Of a DNA stretch of 64,000 nucleotides, positions 24,732 to 35,416 are shown piece after piece; position 1 is the stretch's first letter, and every line of letters starts with the position of its first letter. Below the pieces are notes generated by a model that was not told the DNA's origin, did no database searches, and saw nothing but the letters and a program-made list of their open reading frames with translations. The position numbers and the translations under genes are program-made. This DNA is from JAVVHE01 sp032249695 (GTDB taxonomy: Bacteria; Pseudomonadota; Alphaproteobacteria; Sphingomonadales; Sphingomonadaceae). The stretch lies in NCBI GenBank assembly GCA_032249695.1, contig JAVVHE010000001.1, positions 186,001-250,000 of the forward strand. Direction: 5' to 3'.

Positions 24732-25391
24732 ATGCTTCTCGCCGCTCTGCCACTGTTCGCGGCCGCCGCTCCAGCGGGGGCTGTGACGGTCAACTGAGTT
24801 TCACTATCGCAAGCGAGCCAATTTGACGCTTCCGGGACGATTGCCACCGGCTCGGGCAACGTCGGCGTGCGCTTCACGACCTCTGGCGAATCGCTGTTCT
24901 TCGTTCAGACGAACAACACCGGCAACTATTACTTCACCGAGCCGAACGCGTCCGCAAAACCGTATACGGGGGGCGTGGTGCAGAATGCGCCCGCCACCGC
25001 CGACATCGTCGCCTACGGGCTCGGCGGCACCAAGACGATCAGCTTCGATCGACCCGTGAGTGACGTGTATATCGCGCTCGTCAGTTGGAACGGCAACGTC
25101 GCGCAGTTCAGCACGTCTTTCGAAAAGTTCAGCGAAGGCTGCGGATACTTCGGGTGCGGCCCGTTCAATCTAGAAGCCGGTAATAGCCTGTTCGGTAATG
25201 GTGAGGTGCATGGCATCCTGCGCCTGGCGGGCACGTTCAGCTCGGTCAGCTTCACGGATAGCACCGAGTATTGGCATGGCATCACGGTCGGTATTGGCGG
25301 GATCGCTCCGCCCGCCCGCACCCCTGCGCCTGCCGCACTTGCGCTGTTCGGGGTTGGAGCGATCGGATTGGGCGCGCTGCGCCGTCGCTAA
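24732..25391 (+). pseudogene. PEP-CTERM-type secreted protein gene with in-frame TGA
   Basis: ATG 24732 opens a signal peptide (MLLAALPLFAAAAPAGAV). After VTVN the frame meets TGA at 24795-24797, then continues in the same frame for about 198 codons to ...APAALALFGVGAIGLGALRRR, a sorting tail of the PEP-CTERM type (PAP variant, hydrophobic helix, Arg cluster). A Trp codon TGG would fit the TGA position well. So this is a recent nonsense mutation or a sequence error; no frameshift is needed. The body is beta-rich with a short Cys pair (GCGYFGCG). Function unknown. Confidence 0.78.
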
Positions 25392-25415
25392 GCAGCGCTG
25401 CTCGCGGATCGTGCA

Positions 25416-25444
25416 GCCGGCTGGGCGCTTGCCTCCCAGCCGGC
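25416..25444. terminator. Strong hairpin between convergent genes
   Basis: Perfect 10-base arms GCCGGCTGGG (25416-25425) and CCCAGCCGGC (25435-25444) with a 9-base loop, in the gap between the PEP-CTERM gene and the cell-wall hydrolase. No U-tract on either side, so it may end transcription both ways only weakly or protect RNA 3' ends. Confidence 0.5.
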
Positions 25445-25529
25445 CCACTTCGCGGCGAGCTCGCAATCGGGTGCCGTGGCTGGCGCGCCGTGGTCTGGCA
25501 ACGGTGAGGGCGAGACGCCCGTGTGCACG

Positions 25530-26132
25530 CTAGCGGTAAAAGACGTGGTTACCGATCGCTGCGACCCGCACCCGGTTCCAGCCCGGATGCACATAGGACG
25601 CGTGGAAATACATCGCGCCCTGCAGCTCTCCGCCTTCGCCTTGCAGTGCATCGTCGGCCACCGCCTGCGCCGCCCGCCAGTGCGCGGCGTTCCCGGGCGC
25701 CGCGCCCGGCTTGATGTCGCTGAACTGCGCGGGCTGATACACCACGCCGCAGATCGTGCTGGGATAGCGGCCGCTCTTGGTGCGATTGATGATCACCCGT
25801 GCCACCGCGATCTGGCCGGCACGCGGCTCGCCGCGCGCTTCGTGATAGACCGCGGCGGCGAGGCAGTTGCGCTCGCGATCGCTGACGGTCGATTGCGACG
25901 GAACCGCCGCAGCGCTGAGGCTTTCTGTAGCTGCACGTGCCGTGCCGCTGATATCGATCGGGGTTGTCGATCCGGGGAAGGTCACAGGTGCGGCGGGCGC
26001 GGCGGTCACCGCCGGAACGCCCTCGGACCAAGCGGGAGCGATCGAAGCGTCGCTCGCTGCATTCGGTGCGGCAGCCATCAGGGCAACGGCGCCGAGGCAC
26101 GCCGCAGACGCGACGCCAATCGTCATCTTCAT
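25530..26132 (-). CDS. Cell-wall hydrolase, SleB/CwlJ family
   Basis: 200 residues from ATG 26132; the frame allows 17 more residues with a second Met. A signal peptide or anchor (IGVASAACLGAVALMAAAP) and an Ala/Pro/Thr-rich linker lead to a SleB domain: NCLAAAVYHEARGEPRAGQ with the catalytic-type Glu, VARVIINRTKSGRYP, and MYFHASYVHPGWNRV. In non-spore-formers such enzymes act on cell-wall glycan in growth or division. It is the last gene of the leftward ptsN block. Confidence 0.9.
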   Translation of the reverse strand: MKMTIGVASAACLGAVALMAAAPNAASDASIAPAWSEGVPAVTAAPAAPVTFPGSTTPIDISGTARAATESLSAAAVPSQSTVSDRERNCLAAAVYHEARGEPRAGQIAVARVIINRTKSGRYPSTICGVVYQPAQFSDIKPGAAPGNAAHWRAAQAVADDALQGEGGELQGAMYFHASYVHPGWNRVRVAAIGNHVFYR

Positions 26133-26311
26133 CGAGTAGAAACTCACTTGCGATCCGGGGCTCTGCGGAACCGCGCGCGGCATCCTGCGTTACAGGTGCT
26201 GACGCGATCTCAAGATCCGCCGTCTCGTCTCGGGGCACCCGCATCGGCTTTCGCCTCGGCTGCACCCTGCAGTCTGTGCTGCAGGTGTTAAGCTGCCCGG
26301 GCGCAGCAGGG

Positions 26312-26641
26312 TCAACGTTCGTCGATCGTTTCGTCGATGAGCCGTGCGATATCCTCGGTGACGAGTTCAACCACCCACAGGTCGTCATCGTAACGGCGCT
26401 GCCGCTCGGCGTATCCGTCGACCGCCTCAGCCCCCTCTGCTGCTAGCGCCCAGCGGTTTTCGTCCAGCCCGGCGCGCCGATGGTAAGCGCGCACCTCGCC
26501 GTAGCGCGAGCGAGCGATCAGCAGCACCGCGCCCGCTGTTGCGTCGCCTTTGGCCAGCACCGCCCCGAACGCGCCCGCTTCATTCGCCCGCCGCAAAAGC
26601 GCGGAAACCCACACGGATGTGGCGAGCCGGGCTTCAGTCAC
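26312..26641 (-). CDS. DUF1491 family protein
   Basis: 109 residues from GTG 26641, which gives the family N-terminus VTEARLATSVWVSALLRRAN; an upstream extension in the frame is Cys-rich and unlikely. AFGAVLAKGDATAGAVLLI and the C-terminal RQRRYDDDLWVVELV are the DUF1491 hallmarks. Alphaproteobacterial, unknown function. Overlaps the end of the thioesterase gene by eight bases, so coupled to it. Confidence 0.88.
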   Translation of the reverse strand: MTEARLATSVWVSALLRRANEAGAFGAVLAKGDATAGAVLLIARSRYGEVRAYHRRAGLDENRWALAAEGAEAVDGYAERQRRYDDDLWVVELVTEDIARLIDETIDER

Positions 26642-27080
26642 CGTAGCCGGGAAGTCCGCGCAACGACATTCGGCTGCGCATGAACACACCGCTGCCGCGC
26701 CCGGCCTCGCTGCCATCGGAAGCGTAGAGCACCGAGTCCGCGAACAGTGTTCGGCGGCGTCCGCTGGTCCAGCGCCCCTCGGCCACCACCCGCCCCGGAC
26801 CGAGCGGCGCGGTCAGGCTGATCGTGAAGCTCGCTGTCAGCACGAACACGTCGGGCACCAGCGTGTTCGCCGCAAAGAACGCCGCATCGTCGAGCAGCTT
26901 GAAATACACCGCGCCATGCGCCGCACCTGCGCCATGGAAATGCTCGGGCCCGATCACGGCCTCGATGCGGCTGACACCCTCGGCGGCAAGCGAAAGGACT
27001 GACGGGAACAGCCGCTGGATGTTTGCCGCGGCATAGAGCGTCTCCAGCCGACGCCGGTGTTCCGCTCCGCCGTCGCTCAC
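26634..27080 (-). CDS. PaaI-type hotdog thioesterase
   Basis: 148 residues from GTG 27080, which overlaps the ptsN stop (GTGA). Single hotdog domain: IEAVIGPEHFHGAGAAHGAV and YFKLLDDAAFFAANTLVPDV, matching the PaaI pattern in which the HG-type loop and an Asp on the following helix form the active site. It should hydrolyse acyl-CoA thioesters in the cytosol; the substrate is not evident. Sits in a ptsN-thioesterase-DUF1491 run. Confidence 0.88.
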   Translation of the reverse strand: MSDGGAEHRRRLETLYAAANIQRLFPSVLSLAAEGVSRIEAVIGPEHFHGAGAAHGAVYFKLLDDAAFFAANTLVPDVFVLTASFTISLTAPLGPGRVVAEGRWTSGRRRTLFADSVLYASDGSEAGRGSGVFMRSRMSLRGLPGYGD

Positions 27081-27541
27081 GCGGCCGCCGGCAGCGGCCC
27101 GGTTGCCGCGACGGCCCAAAGCGCGTCAGCCGAAGCCGCGCCGCGCAGCTTCGCGACGAGCGCCCGATCGCGCAGCGCGCGGCTGACGCGTGCCAGCGTC
27201 TTCAGGTGGCCCGCGCCATCCTCGACCGCAGTCAGCAGCAGGAAGGCGAGATCAACCGGCGCACCATCGAGCGCATCGTAGTCGACCGCGGGATCGAGGA
27301 TTGCGAGCAGCCCAACGGGCCGCGCCAACCCCGTCAAGCGCCCATGCGGGATCGCGATGCCGCCGCCGAAGCCGGTGACGCCCAGCCGCTCGCGCTCAGC
27401 CATCGCGTCGCCGATCGCATCGGCACGGTGTCCGGTCAGCGCAGCCCCACGATCGGCGAGCAGCTGGAACAGCGCACGCTTCGATGGAACACGCACGCGC
27501 CCAAGAGCACCGCCAGGGGACAAGAGATCGGAAAACGGCAT
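27077..27541 (-). CDS. ptsN: PTS IIA-Ntr protein
   Basis: 154 residues. Phosphoacceptor of the nitrogen-related phosphotransferase system, which controls potassium, nitrogen and stress functions and does not transport sugar. The active His is in FGGGIAIPHGRL; flanking AMAERERLGVTGFG and LAFLLLTAVEDGAGHL are typical. It follows hpf on the same strand, an order usual for proteobacteria, where rpoN often precedes; rpoN is not in the window. Confidence 0.93.
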   Translation of the reverse strand: MPFSDLLSPGGALGRVRVPSKRALFQLLADRGAALTGHRADAIGDAMAERERLGVTGFGGGIAIPHGRLTGLARPVGLLAILDPAVDYDALDGAPVDLAFLLLTAVEDGAGHLKTLARVSRALRDRALVAKLRGAASADALWAVAATGPLPAAA

Positions 27542-27603
27542 GTTGTATATGCCCTTACGGCGGGACGGCCTGTTGGGTTACGTGGGATAACGCAAAACGC
27601 CCT

Positions 27604-28194
27604 TCAGGCGTGTTCGGGTTCCACCCAGCCGATCGATCCATCTTCGCGCCGATAGACCATGTTGAACGCGCCGGACTTGGCGTTTTTGAACATGAGCGCG
27701 GCGGTATTGCGCAGATCGAGCATCACCACCGCATCGGCGACGCTCGCCGTCGGGATGTCGACCGCGCGCTCGGCGATGACAACGGGCGCGTCACCGTTGA
27801 TCGGCGCTGTGTCGTCGGCCTCGGGCTCGGGTAGCGGCTCGAACACCGTATAGCGCGCTTCGAGCGATGCGGGCGCGTGGCCGTTCAGGCCCGCATGATG
27901 ATCGGTCAGCCGCCGCTTGTGACGCCGCAGTTGCTTGGCCACCTTGGCGCAGGCGCCATCGAACGCCTGCTGCGCAACCGCAGCCGCCGAGGTGCCCTTC
28001 AGCAGCACGCCCTTCATCGCGTGCAGCACCACCTCGCAGGTGAAGCCGTTGCCGCGCGGACCTCGCCCCAGCACCACCGTCGCCCCAACCGCCCGCGCGA
28101 AATACTGCGCGGTGATCTGCTCGAGCCCCTCGGTCGCGTGCGCGCGAAACGCCTCGCTCAGATCGACCTGGTGACCGGAAATGGCGATGTCCAT
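27604..28194 (-). CDS. hpf: Long-form ribosome hibernation promoting factor
   Basis: 196 residues from ATG 28194 (MDIAISGHQVDLSEAFR); eleven upstream residues in the frame are not needed. The N-terminal S30AE domain binds the 30S subunit, and the C-terminal domain (about 140-190: ADAVVMLDLRNTAALMFKNA, NMVYRREDGSIGWVEP) lets 70S ribosomes pair into 100S dimers. The long form is the only one in most alphaproteobacteria. Lies upstream of ptsN by 62 bases. Confidence 0.94.
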   Translation of the reverse strand: MDIAISGHQVDLSEAFRAHATEGLEQITAQYFARAVGATVVLGRGPRGNGFTCEVVLHAMKGVLLKGTSAAAVAQQAFDGACAKVAKQLRRHKRRLTDHHAGLNGHAPASLEARYTVFEPLPEPEADDTAPINGDAPVVIAERAVDIPTASVADAVVMLDLRNTAALMFKNAKSGAFNMVYRREDGSIGWVEPEHA

Positions 28195-28267
28195 GGACGG
28201 GGACCTCCCTCTTGGCAGACGCGGCACGCCCGGCGCGGCCGTCCGGATGAACGGACGCCGGGTCGTT

Positions 28268-29002
28268 CTATATCGTCGCAGTCGGAGCGCGATGCCAGAT
28301 GGGATCGGTGACGGTTGCTAGAAACCGCGCATGCGCTTCCAGCTCGACCTTGCTCGGCGCGTGCGGGCGCGGCTGGCGCGCGAGCGGGCGGCGCGGTGCG
28401 GCGTCCGCGGTAGAAGGGTCGCTCTCGCGCGCCGCGGCGGGGGTGGCGAGCGCGAGGCCGATCTGGCGCCCGCCGATCAGCTCCAGATACACCTCGGCGA
28501 GCAGGCGGCAGTCGATCACCGCGCCGTGCTTGACGCGGGTGGAGCGATCGATCCCGAACCGGTCGCACAAATTGTCGAGGGTGACGGGCGCGCCGGGAAA
28601 GCGCGTGCGGGCGAGTTCAGCGGAACAGATCGCGCGGGTGGGCGGCAGCCTGGGCAAGCCGCAGCGCGCGAGTTCGGCATTCAGGAAACCGAGATCGAAC
28701 TGCGCATTGTGCGCGACAAAGGCCGAATCGCCAATGAAGTCGATCAGCTCGTGCGCAACGGCTGCGAACACGGGCTTGTCGGCCAGGAACGAACAGGTCA
28801 GGCCGTGCACCTCCAAAGCGCGCGGATGACTGGGGCGGCCGGGGTTCACATAGAGCTGGAGCTCACGGCCCGAAGGCAGGCAGCGGACCAGCTCGACCAG
28901 CCCAATCTCGACGATTCGATCCCCCTGCGCGGGGTCAAAGCCCGTGGTTTCGGTGTCCAACACCACCAGGCGGTCGGCAAACAGGCGCTGATCGGGCTGC
29001 AT
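28268..29002 (-). CDS. dnaQ: DNA polymerase III epsilon subunit (3'-5' exonuclease)
   Basis: 244 residues. Proofreading subunit of the replicase. All DEDDh residues are visible: Asp16 and Glu18 (VLDTETTG), Asp103 (AHNAQFDLGFLN), His159 and Asp164 (HGAVIDCRLLAEVYLEL). The C-terminal region after residue 180 is Pro/Arg-rich and would carry the alpha-subunit contact. Faces leftward between the LpoA-like gene and hpf. In many relatives coaE precedes dnaQ; it does not here. Confidence 0.95.
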   Translation of the reverse strand: MQPDQRLFADRLVVLDTETTGFDPAQGDRIVEIGLVELVRCLPSGRELQLYVNPGRPSHPRALEVHGLTCSFLADKPVFAAVAHELIDFIGDSAFVAHNAQFDLGFLNAELARCGLPRLPPTRAICSAELARTRFPGAPVTLDNLCDRFGIDRSTRVKHGAVIDCRLLAEVYLELIGGRQIGLALATPAAARESDPSTADAAPRRPLARQPRPHAPSKVELEAHARFLATVTDPIWHRAPTATI

Positions 29003-29070
29003 TCCGCCCGTCTAACGCGCGTCCAGCAATCCGTGAAACGCCGCTCAAGGCGATGTCCACCGCTTTCGGA

Positions 29071-30360
29071 TCAGTTTCCGAAGCTCTGCGGTGCTGGTGC
29101 CACCACACCGGCGCCGACCTGGCGAACTTCGTAGCCACGTTCTGCGACGTTGCCGCCGTCGAAGCGGAAGATACCGTCCAGCCCTTTGAAGCCGCCAGAG
29201 TCGGCAAGCCCGCGGACCGGGAACTTGGCTCCCGGCTTCCAGTCATTCGCCAGAGCCGCCACGAGCAGCACCGCATCATAGCCAAGGCTGGAGAGACGCG
29301 ACGGCGTGGTGCCGTATTTCGCGCGGTAGCGGGCGGCGAGCGTTTCGAACCGTCCACCGGGAACGCTCGCGTACCACGCGCCGCGCAGTCCCGGCAGCCG
29401 CGCAATGCCTGGCTCTGCCGCCCACAGCTCGGTCCCCATGATCTTCGCCTCGCCCGCGCCCATCTGCGCGAGCGCGGGCGTGAAGGCCGACGCGATCGAT
29501 CCCGCGTCGGCGATCAGCAACGCCTGGAACGGCACCGGCCCGAGCTGGCGCTGCGTTGCAGGCACCACCGTTCCGTCGGGACGGATCGTCGGCTGCGCAA
29601 CGCGCGCGCGGGCGAGGCGGCCTTCGTAGTCGGTCACCTTGCGTGCGGCCTGCAGCAGCTTGGTCCGGTCGCGCGTGTAGGTGACGACCGCCGTCACCCG
29701 CCCGCCCGCGGCCTCAACAGCCCGGAGATACGCGGTCGCGGCGCGCGAGCCGTAATCGCCGACCGGGGTCAGGGCAGCGAAGCGCTCGATACCCTTCGAC
29801 CGCGCGAACCGCACCAGCCGCTCGACCGAATCGCCCGGCTGGAAACCGAGCACGTAGACTCCGCTGCCGGCGAGCGCAGCGTCGTTCGAGAAGCTCAGCA
29901 CCGGCACGCCCGCCTCGCGCGCAATGGGCGCTGCGGCGCGTACGTCGGCCGCCAGCAGCGGCCCCAGCACCACGCCCGCGCCTGCGCTCAGCGCTTCGCG
30001 CATCGCCTGCCCCGCTCCGCCCGGCCCGGCGGTGTTGTAGACCGAGATCGCGATGCGCTTCTCGCCGAGGTCGGCGAGCGCCATCTGCGCGGCGTTGGCA
30101 ATGGATTGCCCAACCGCCGCGCCCGGACCGCTCGTCGGCACCAGCACCGCGACGCGGTTGACCGCCGCCACCTGCGGCAGCGGTACGGCAGGCTTCTCCT
30201 GCGGCGGCGGCACGGTCCGGGCGGGCGCGGGGCGCTGAGCCTGCGGCGCGGGGCGGGAGCCGCGGTTCTGCGCGCATCCGCCAAGCACCAGTGCCGCCGC
30301 GCTGCCAAACACGGCGAAACGGCGCGCATTTGGCGCATTCAGGGCTATCATCGTGCGCAT
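29071..30360 (-). CDS. LpoA/YraM-like lipoprotein, penicillin-binding protein activator
   Basis: 429 residues from ATG 30360, with GAGG five bases before it. A lipobox (LVLGGC) marks an outer-membrane or periplasmic lipoprotein. A Pro-rich linker leads to a type I periplasmic-binding-protein fold: VAVLVPTSGPGAAVGQSIAN, VVLGPLLAADVRAAAPIA, VLSFSNDAALAGSGVYVLGF and LSSLGYDAVLLVAALA. In gamma-proteobacteria LpoA activates PBP1A; the same role is inferred here. Divergent from rsmI with overlapping start regions, an arrangement conserved widely. Confidence 0.88.
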   Translation of the reverse strand: MRTMIALNAPNARRFAVFGSAAALVLGGCAQNRGSRPAPQAQRPAPARTVPPPQEKPAVPLPQVAAVNRVAVLVPTSGPGAAVGQSIANAAQMALADLGEKRIAISVYNTAGPGGAGQAMREALSAGAGVVLGPLLAADVRAAAPIAREAGVPVLSFSNDAALAGSGVYVLGFQPGDSVERLVRFARSKGIERFAALTPVGDYGSRAATAYLRAVEAAGGRVTAVVTYTRDRTKLLQAARKVTDYEGRLARARVAQPTIRPDGTVVPATQRQLGPVPFQALLIADAGSIASAFTPALAQMGAGEAKIMGTELWAAEPGIARLPGLRGAWYASVPGGRFETLAARYRAKYGTTPSRLSSLGYDAVLLVAALANDWKPGAKFPVRGLADSGGFKGLDGIFRFDGGNVAERGYEVRQVGAGVVAPAPQSFGN

Positions 30361-31210
30361 GGCCACCTCGTTAGCGCCCGGACTCTATCTTGTCGCGACG
30401 CCGATCGGCAATCTCGGCGACCTGTCCCCACGCGCTGCCGAAACGCTGCGCGGCGCAGGGCTGATCCTTGCCGAAGACACGCGCGTCACCGGCAAGCTGT
30501 TGAAACGCGTGGGCTCGTCCGCGCCGATGCTGGCGCATCACGAGCATAATGAGGCAGCACTTGCAGCGCAGATCGTGCCGCGCCTGGCGGTCGAGGCGAT
30601 CGCGCTGGTGAGCGACGCTGGCACGCCGCTCATCTCCGATCCCGGCTTCCGGCTGGTGCGCTCGGCGCGGGCCGCAGGCGCGACGGTGTGCAGCGTTCCC
30701 GGCCCGTGCGCGTTCGTGGCGGCACTGTCGGTCTCGGGTCTGCCTACCGATCGCTTCCTGTTTGCGGGTTTCCTGCCCGCAAAGGCCCAGGCGCGCGCGC
30801 AGGCCATCAGTGAGCTGGCGGCGATCGAGGCGACGCTCGTGTTCTATGAGGCGCCGCAGCGGCTCGGCGCGACGCTCGCCGCGCTGGCCGCGGGGCTCGG
30901 CGACCGACCAGCGAGCGTCTCGCGCGAATTGACCAAGCTGTACGAAGAAACCGTGACCGGCTCGCTCGGCGAGCTCGCCGTGCGATATGGCGGAGCGCCA
31001 CCCCGGGGAGAGATCGCGATCGTCGTCGGCCCGCCGCTGCCGCCCGCTGCGCCCGACGCGGAAACAGTCGACGCGGCGCTCGCGTCGGTGCCCCCCGATA
31101 CACCGGTAGGCGTCGCAGCGGCCGAACTCGCCCAGCGCTTCGGCCTGCCGCGACGCGACCTCTATGCGCGGTTGGTCGCGATGCGGCAGGCTGCCGAACG
31201 TTACCGATGA
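30353..31210 (+). CDS. rsmI: 16S rRNA 2'-O-methyltransferase (C1402)
   Basis: 285 residues. Methylates the ribose of C1402 in 16S rRNA, tuning decoding fidelity. Family motifs: GLYLVATPIGNLGDLSPRAA, LAEDTRVTGKLL, ALVSDAGTPLISDPGF and VFYEAPQRLGATL. Start is GTG 30353 or ATG 30359. It is divergent from the LpoA-like gene. The commonly linked yraN is missing; the next gene is a SirB1-like protein. Confidence 0.95.
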   Translation: MRMATSLAPGLYLVATPIGNLGDLSPRAAETLRGAGLILAEDTRVTGKLLKRVGSSAPMLAHHEHNEAALAAQIVPRLAVEAIALVSDAGTPLISDPGFRLVRSARAAGATVCSVPGPCAFVAALSVSGLPTDRFLFAGFLPAKAQARAQAISELAAIEATLVFYEAPQRLGATLAALAAGLGDRPASVSRELTKLYEETVTGSLGELAVRYGGAPPRGEIAIVVGPPLPPAAPDAETVDAALASVPPDTPVGVAAAELAQRFGLPRRDLYARLVAMRQAAERYR

Positions 31211-31275
31211 TTTAAGTTGCGGCCCGCGGCGCTCCGCGCGAGCATGCGCGCTGAAGGGGGCTGGAGTTTGCGGCC

Positions 31276-32079
31276 ATGCTCGAGACGCTTGCCTTGATGG
31301 ATGACGAGGACATCGCCCTCGACGAGGCGGCGCTGGCGCTTGCCGCGCTCGATCACCCCGATGCCGACCTCGACCACTATACGACGCGCATCGCCTACTT
31401 CGCCGCGCAGCTGCTCGCGCGGTCGGCGAGCGTCACCGCGTCGGCCGAGCGCGCCGTCCTGCTGCGCGATCTGCTGGCGCACGAGCACGAGCTGACCGGC
31501 GACGAGCGCTGCTTCAGCGAGGAGGCGGGCGCCGATCTCATTGCGCTGCTCGACAGCGGCCGCGGGCTACCGGTGACACTATCGCTGCTCTACGTCGCTG
31601 TGGCGCGCAAAGCGGGCTGGACCGCGGTGTGCCTGAACGTGCCCGGCCACGTGCTGATCCGCATCGGACGCGAGCCGTCCTCGGTGATCCAGGATCCGTT
31701 CGACGAGGGCCGCGTGCTCGATCAGCGCGCGCTCGCCCGCATGACGGCCCGGCTGCTGGGGCCGGGTGCGGCGCCCGAGACCGCGGCCTTCCCGCCGATG
31801 GGCAACCGCGCGACGCTCGTGCGGCTGATCACCAACCAGGCCGCCCGCGCGCGGCGGCTGGGCAATCTCGACCGCGCCCTGGAACTGACAACGCGCATGT
31901 GCGCGCTTGCCCCGCGCATGACGGCGCTTTGGTGGGAGCGCGCGCGGCTGGAGCAGCATCTCGGCCGCACGACGGCGGCGCGCGCCAGCCTGGTCGCGAT
32001 GCGCGAGACCACACGTGACAAGGCGATGACCGCGCGCGTCGAGGCGGCGCTGAAGGCGCTGGCAGCGGGGTCGGCCTAG
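31276..32079 (+). CDS. SirB1-like transglutaminase/TPR protein
   Basis: 267 residues. The N-terminal two thirds match the SirB1 transglutaminase-like domain: LLDSGRGLPVTLSLLYVAVA, NVPGHVLIRI and VIQDPFDEGRVL, in which the usual catalytic Cys is not obvious. The C-terminal part has a TPR-like helical repeat (RRLGNLDRALELTTRMCALA, RMTALWWERARLEQHLGRT). CTGGAG lies before the ATG. Function is not established for the family. Confidence 0.87.
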   Translation: MLETLALMDDEDIALDEAALALAALDHPDADLDHYTTRIAYFAAQLLARSASVTASAERAVLLRDLLAHEHELTGDERCFSEEAGADLIALLDSGRGLPVTLSLLYVAVARKAGWTAVCLNVPGHVLIRIGREPSSVIQDPFDEGRVLDQRALARMTARLLGPGAAPETAAFPPMGNRATLVRLITNQAARARRLGNLDRALELTTRMCALAPRMTALWWERARLEQHLGRTTAARASLVAMRETTRDKAMTARVEAALKALAAGSA

Positions 32080-32211
32080 CTCCGCGCGGGCGACGCGACC
32101 CAACCACCGCAGCAGCCGGGCGCGGCAAGGAGCGTCGATCCTCCCGCGTTGAAGCGCGCGCGGCGGGCTTCTATGCCGCGATGCAACACTTGCCCGGAGC
32201 ATAGCCGCCCC

Positions 32212-34890
<2,679 letters not shown>

Positions 34891-34902
34891 CCGCCGCGCC
34901 GC

Positions 34903-35271
34903 CTACTGCACGATCAGCGCGCGCATCGCCTCCAGCCGCGCGACGCGGGCTTCCTGCCCGCTCGCGCGCGCGTCTGCGAGTTCGCCTTCCAGCGATCCGG
35001 CGTCGATCTCGGCGACGGGCACGGCGTGCTCGGCAAGGATCGTCAGTCCGCGCTCGCTCACCTCGGCGAAGCCGCCGTCGATAAAGATGCGCTCGGGCGT
35101 GTCGTTCATCGACGCGGGATAGACGCTGATCGCGCCGGGGCGGATCGTGCTCATCAGCGGCGCGTGGCCTTCGAGCACGCCGAAATCGCCCGCAGCGCCG
35201 GGCACGACGACCATATAGACAGGCCCCGAGCGCAACGCCCGCTCGGGCGAGACCAGATCAAATTGCAGCAT
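34903..35271 (-). CDS. atpC: ATP synthase F1 subunit epsilon, detached from the atp cluster
   Basis: 122 residues from ATG 35271 (MLQFDLVSPERALRSG). Rotor subunit that regulates ATP hydrolysis. The beta-sandwich is clear (VVPGAAGDFGVLEGHAPLMS, TIRPGAISV, IFIDGGFAEVSERGLTILAE), and a single C-terminal helical stretch follows (EGELADARASGQEARVARLE). It lies about 15 kb from atpD, alone on its strand between acnA and aceA, so its expression must be set apart from atpHAGD. Confidence 0.95.
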   Translation of the reverse strand: MLQFDLVSPERALRSGPVYMVVVPGAAGDFGVLEGHAPLMSTIRPGAISVYPASMNDTPERIFIDGGFAEVSERGLTILAEHAVPVAEIDAGSLEGELADARASGQEARVARLEAMRALIVQ

Positions 35272-35416
35272 GGGCGAAGCTATTGGCGCGAAGCCCGGCG
35301 CGGGGCAAGCGCCGCGCTCCGGCGCGTTCATTCGGCACGCGGAACCGAAGGGCCATTGACGGGGTTGCCCCGGTGGATCATGCTGCGCTGCAGCAAATCG
35401 AGCAGGGACGCCCAAC

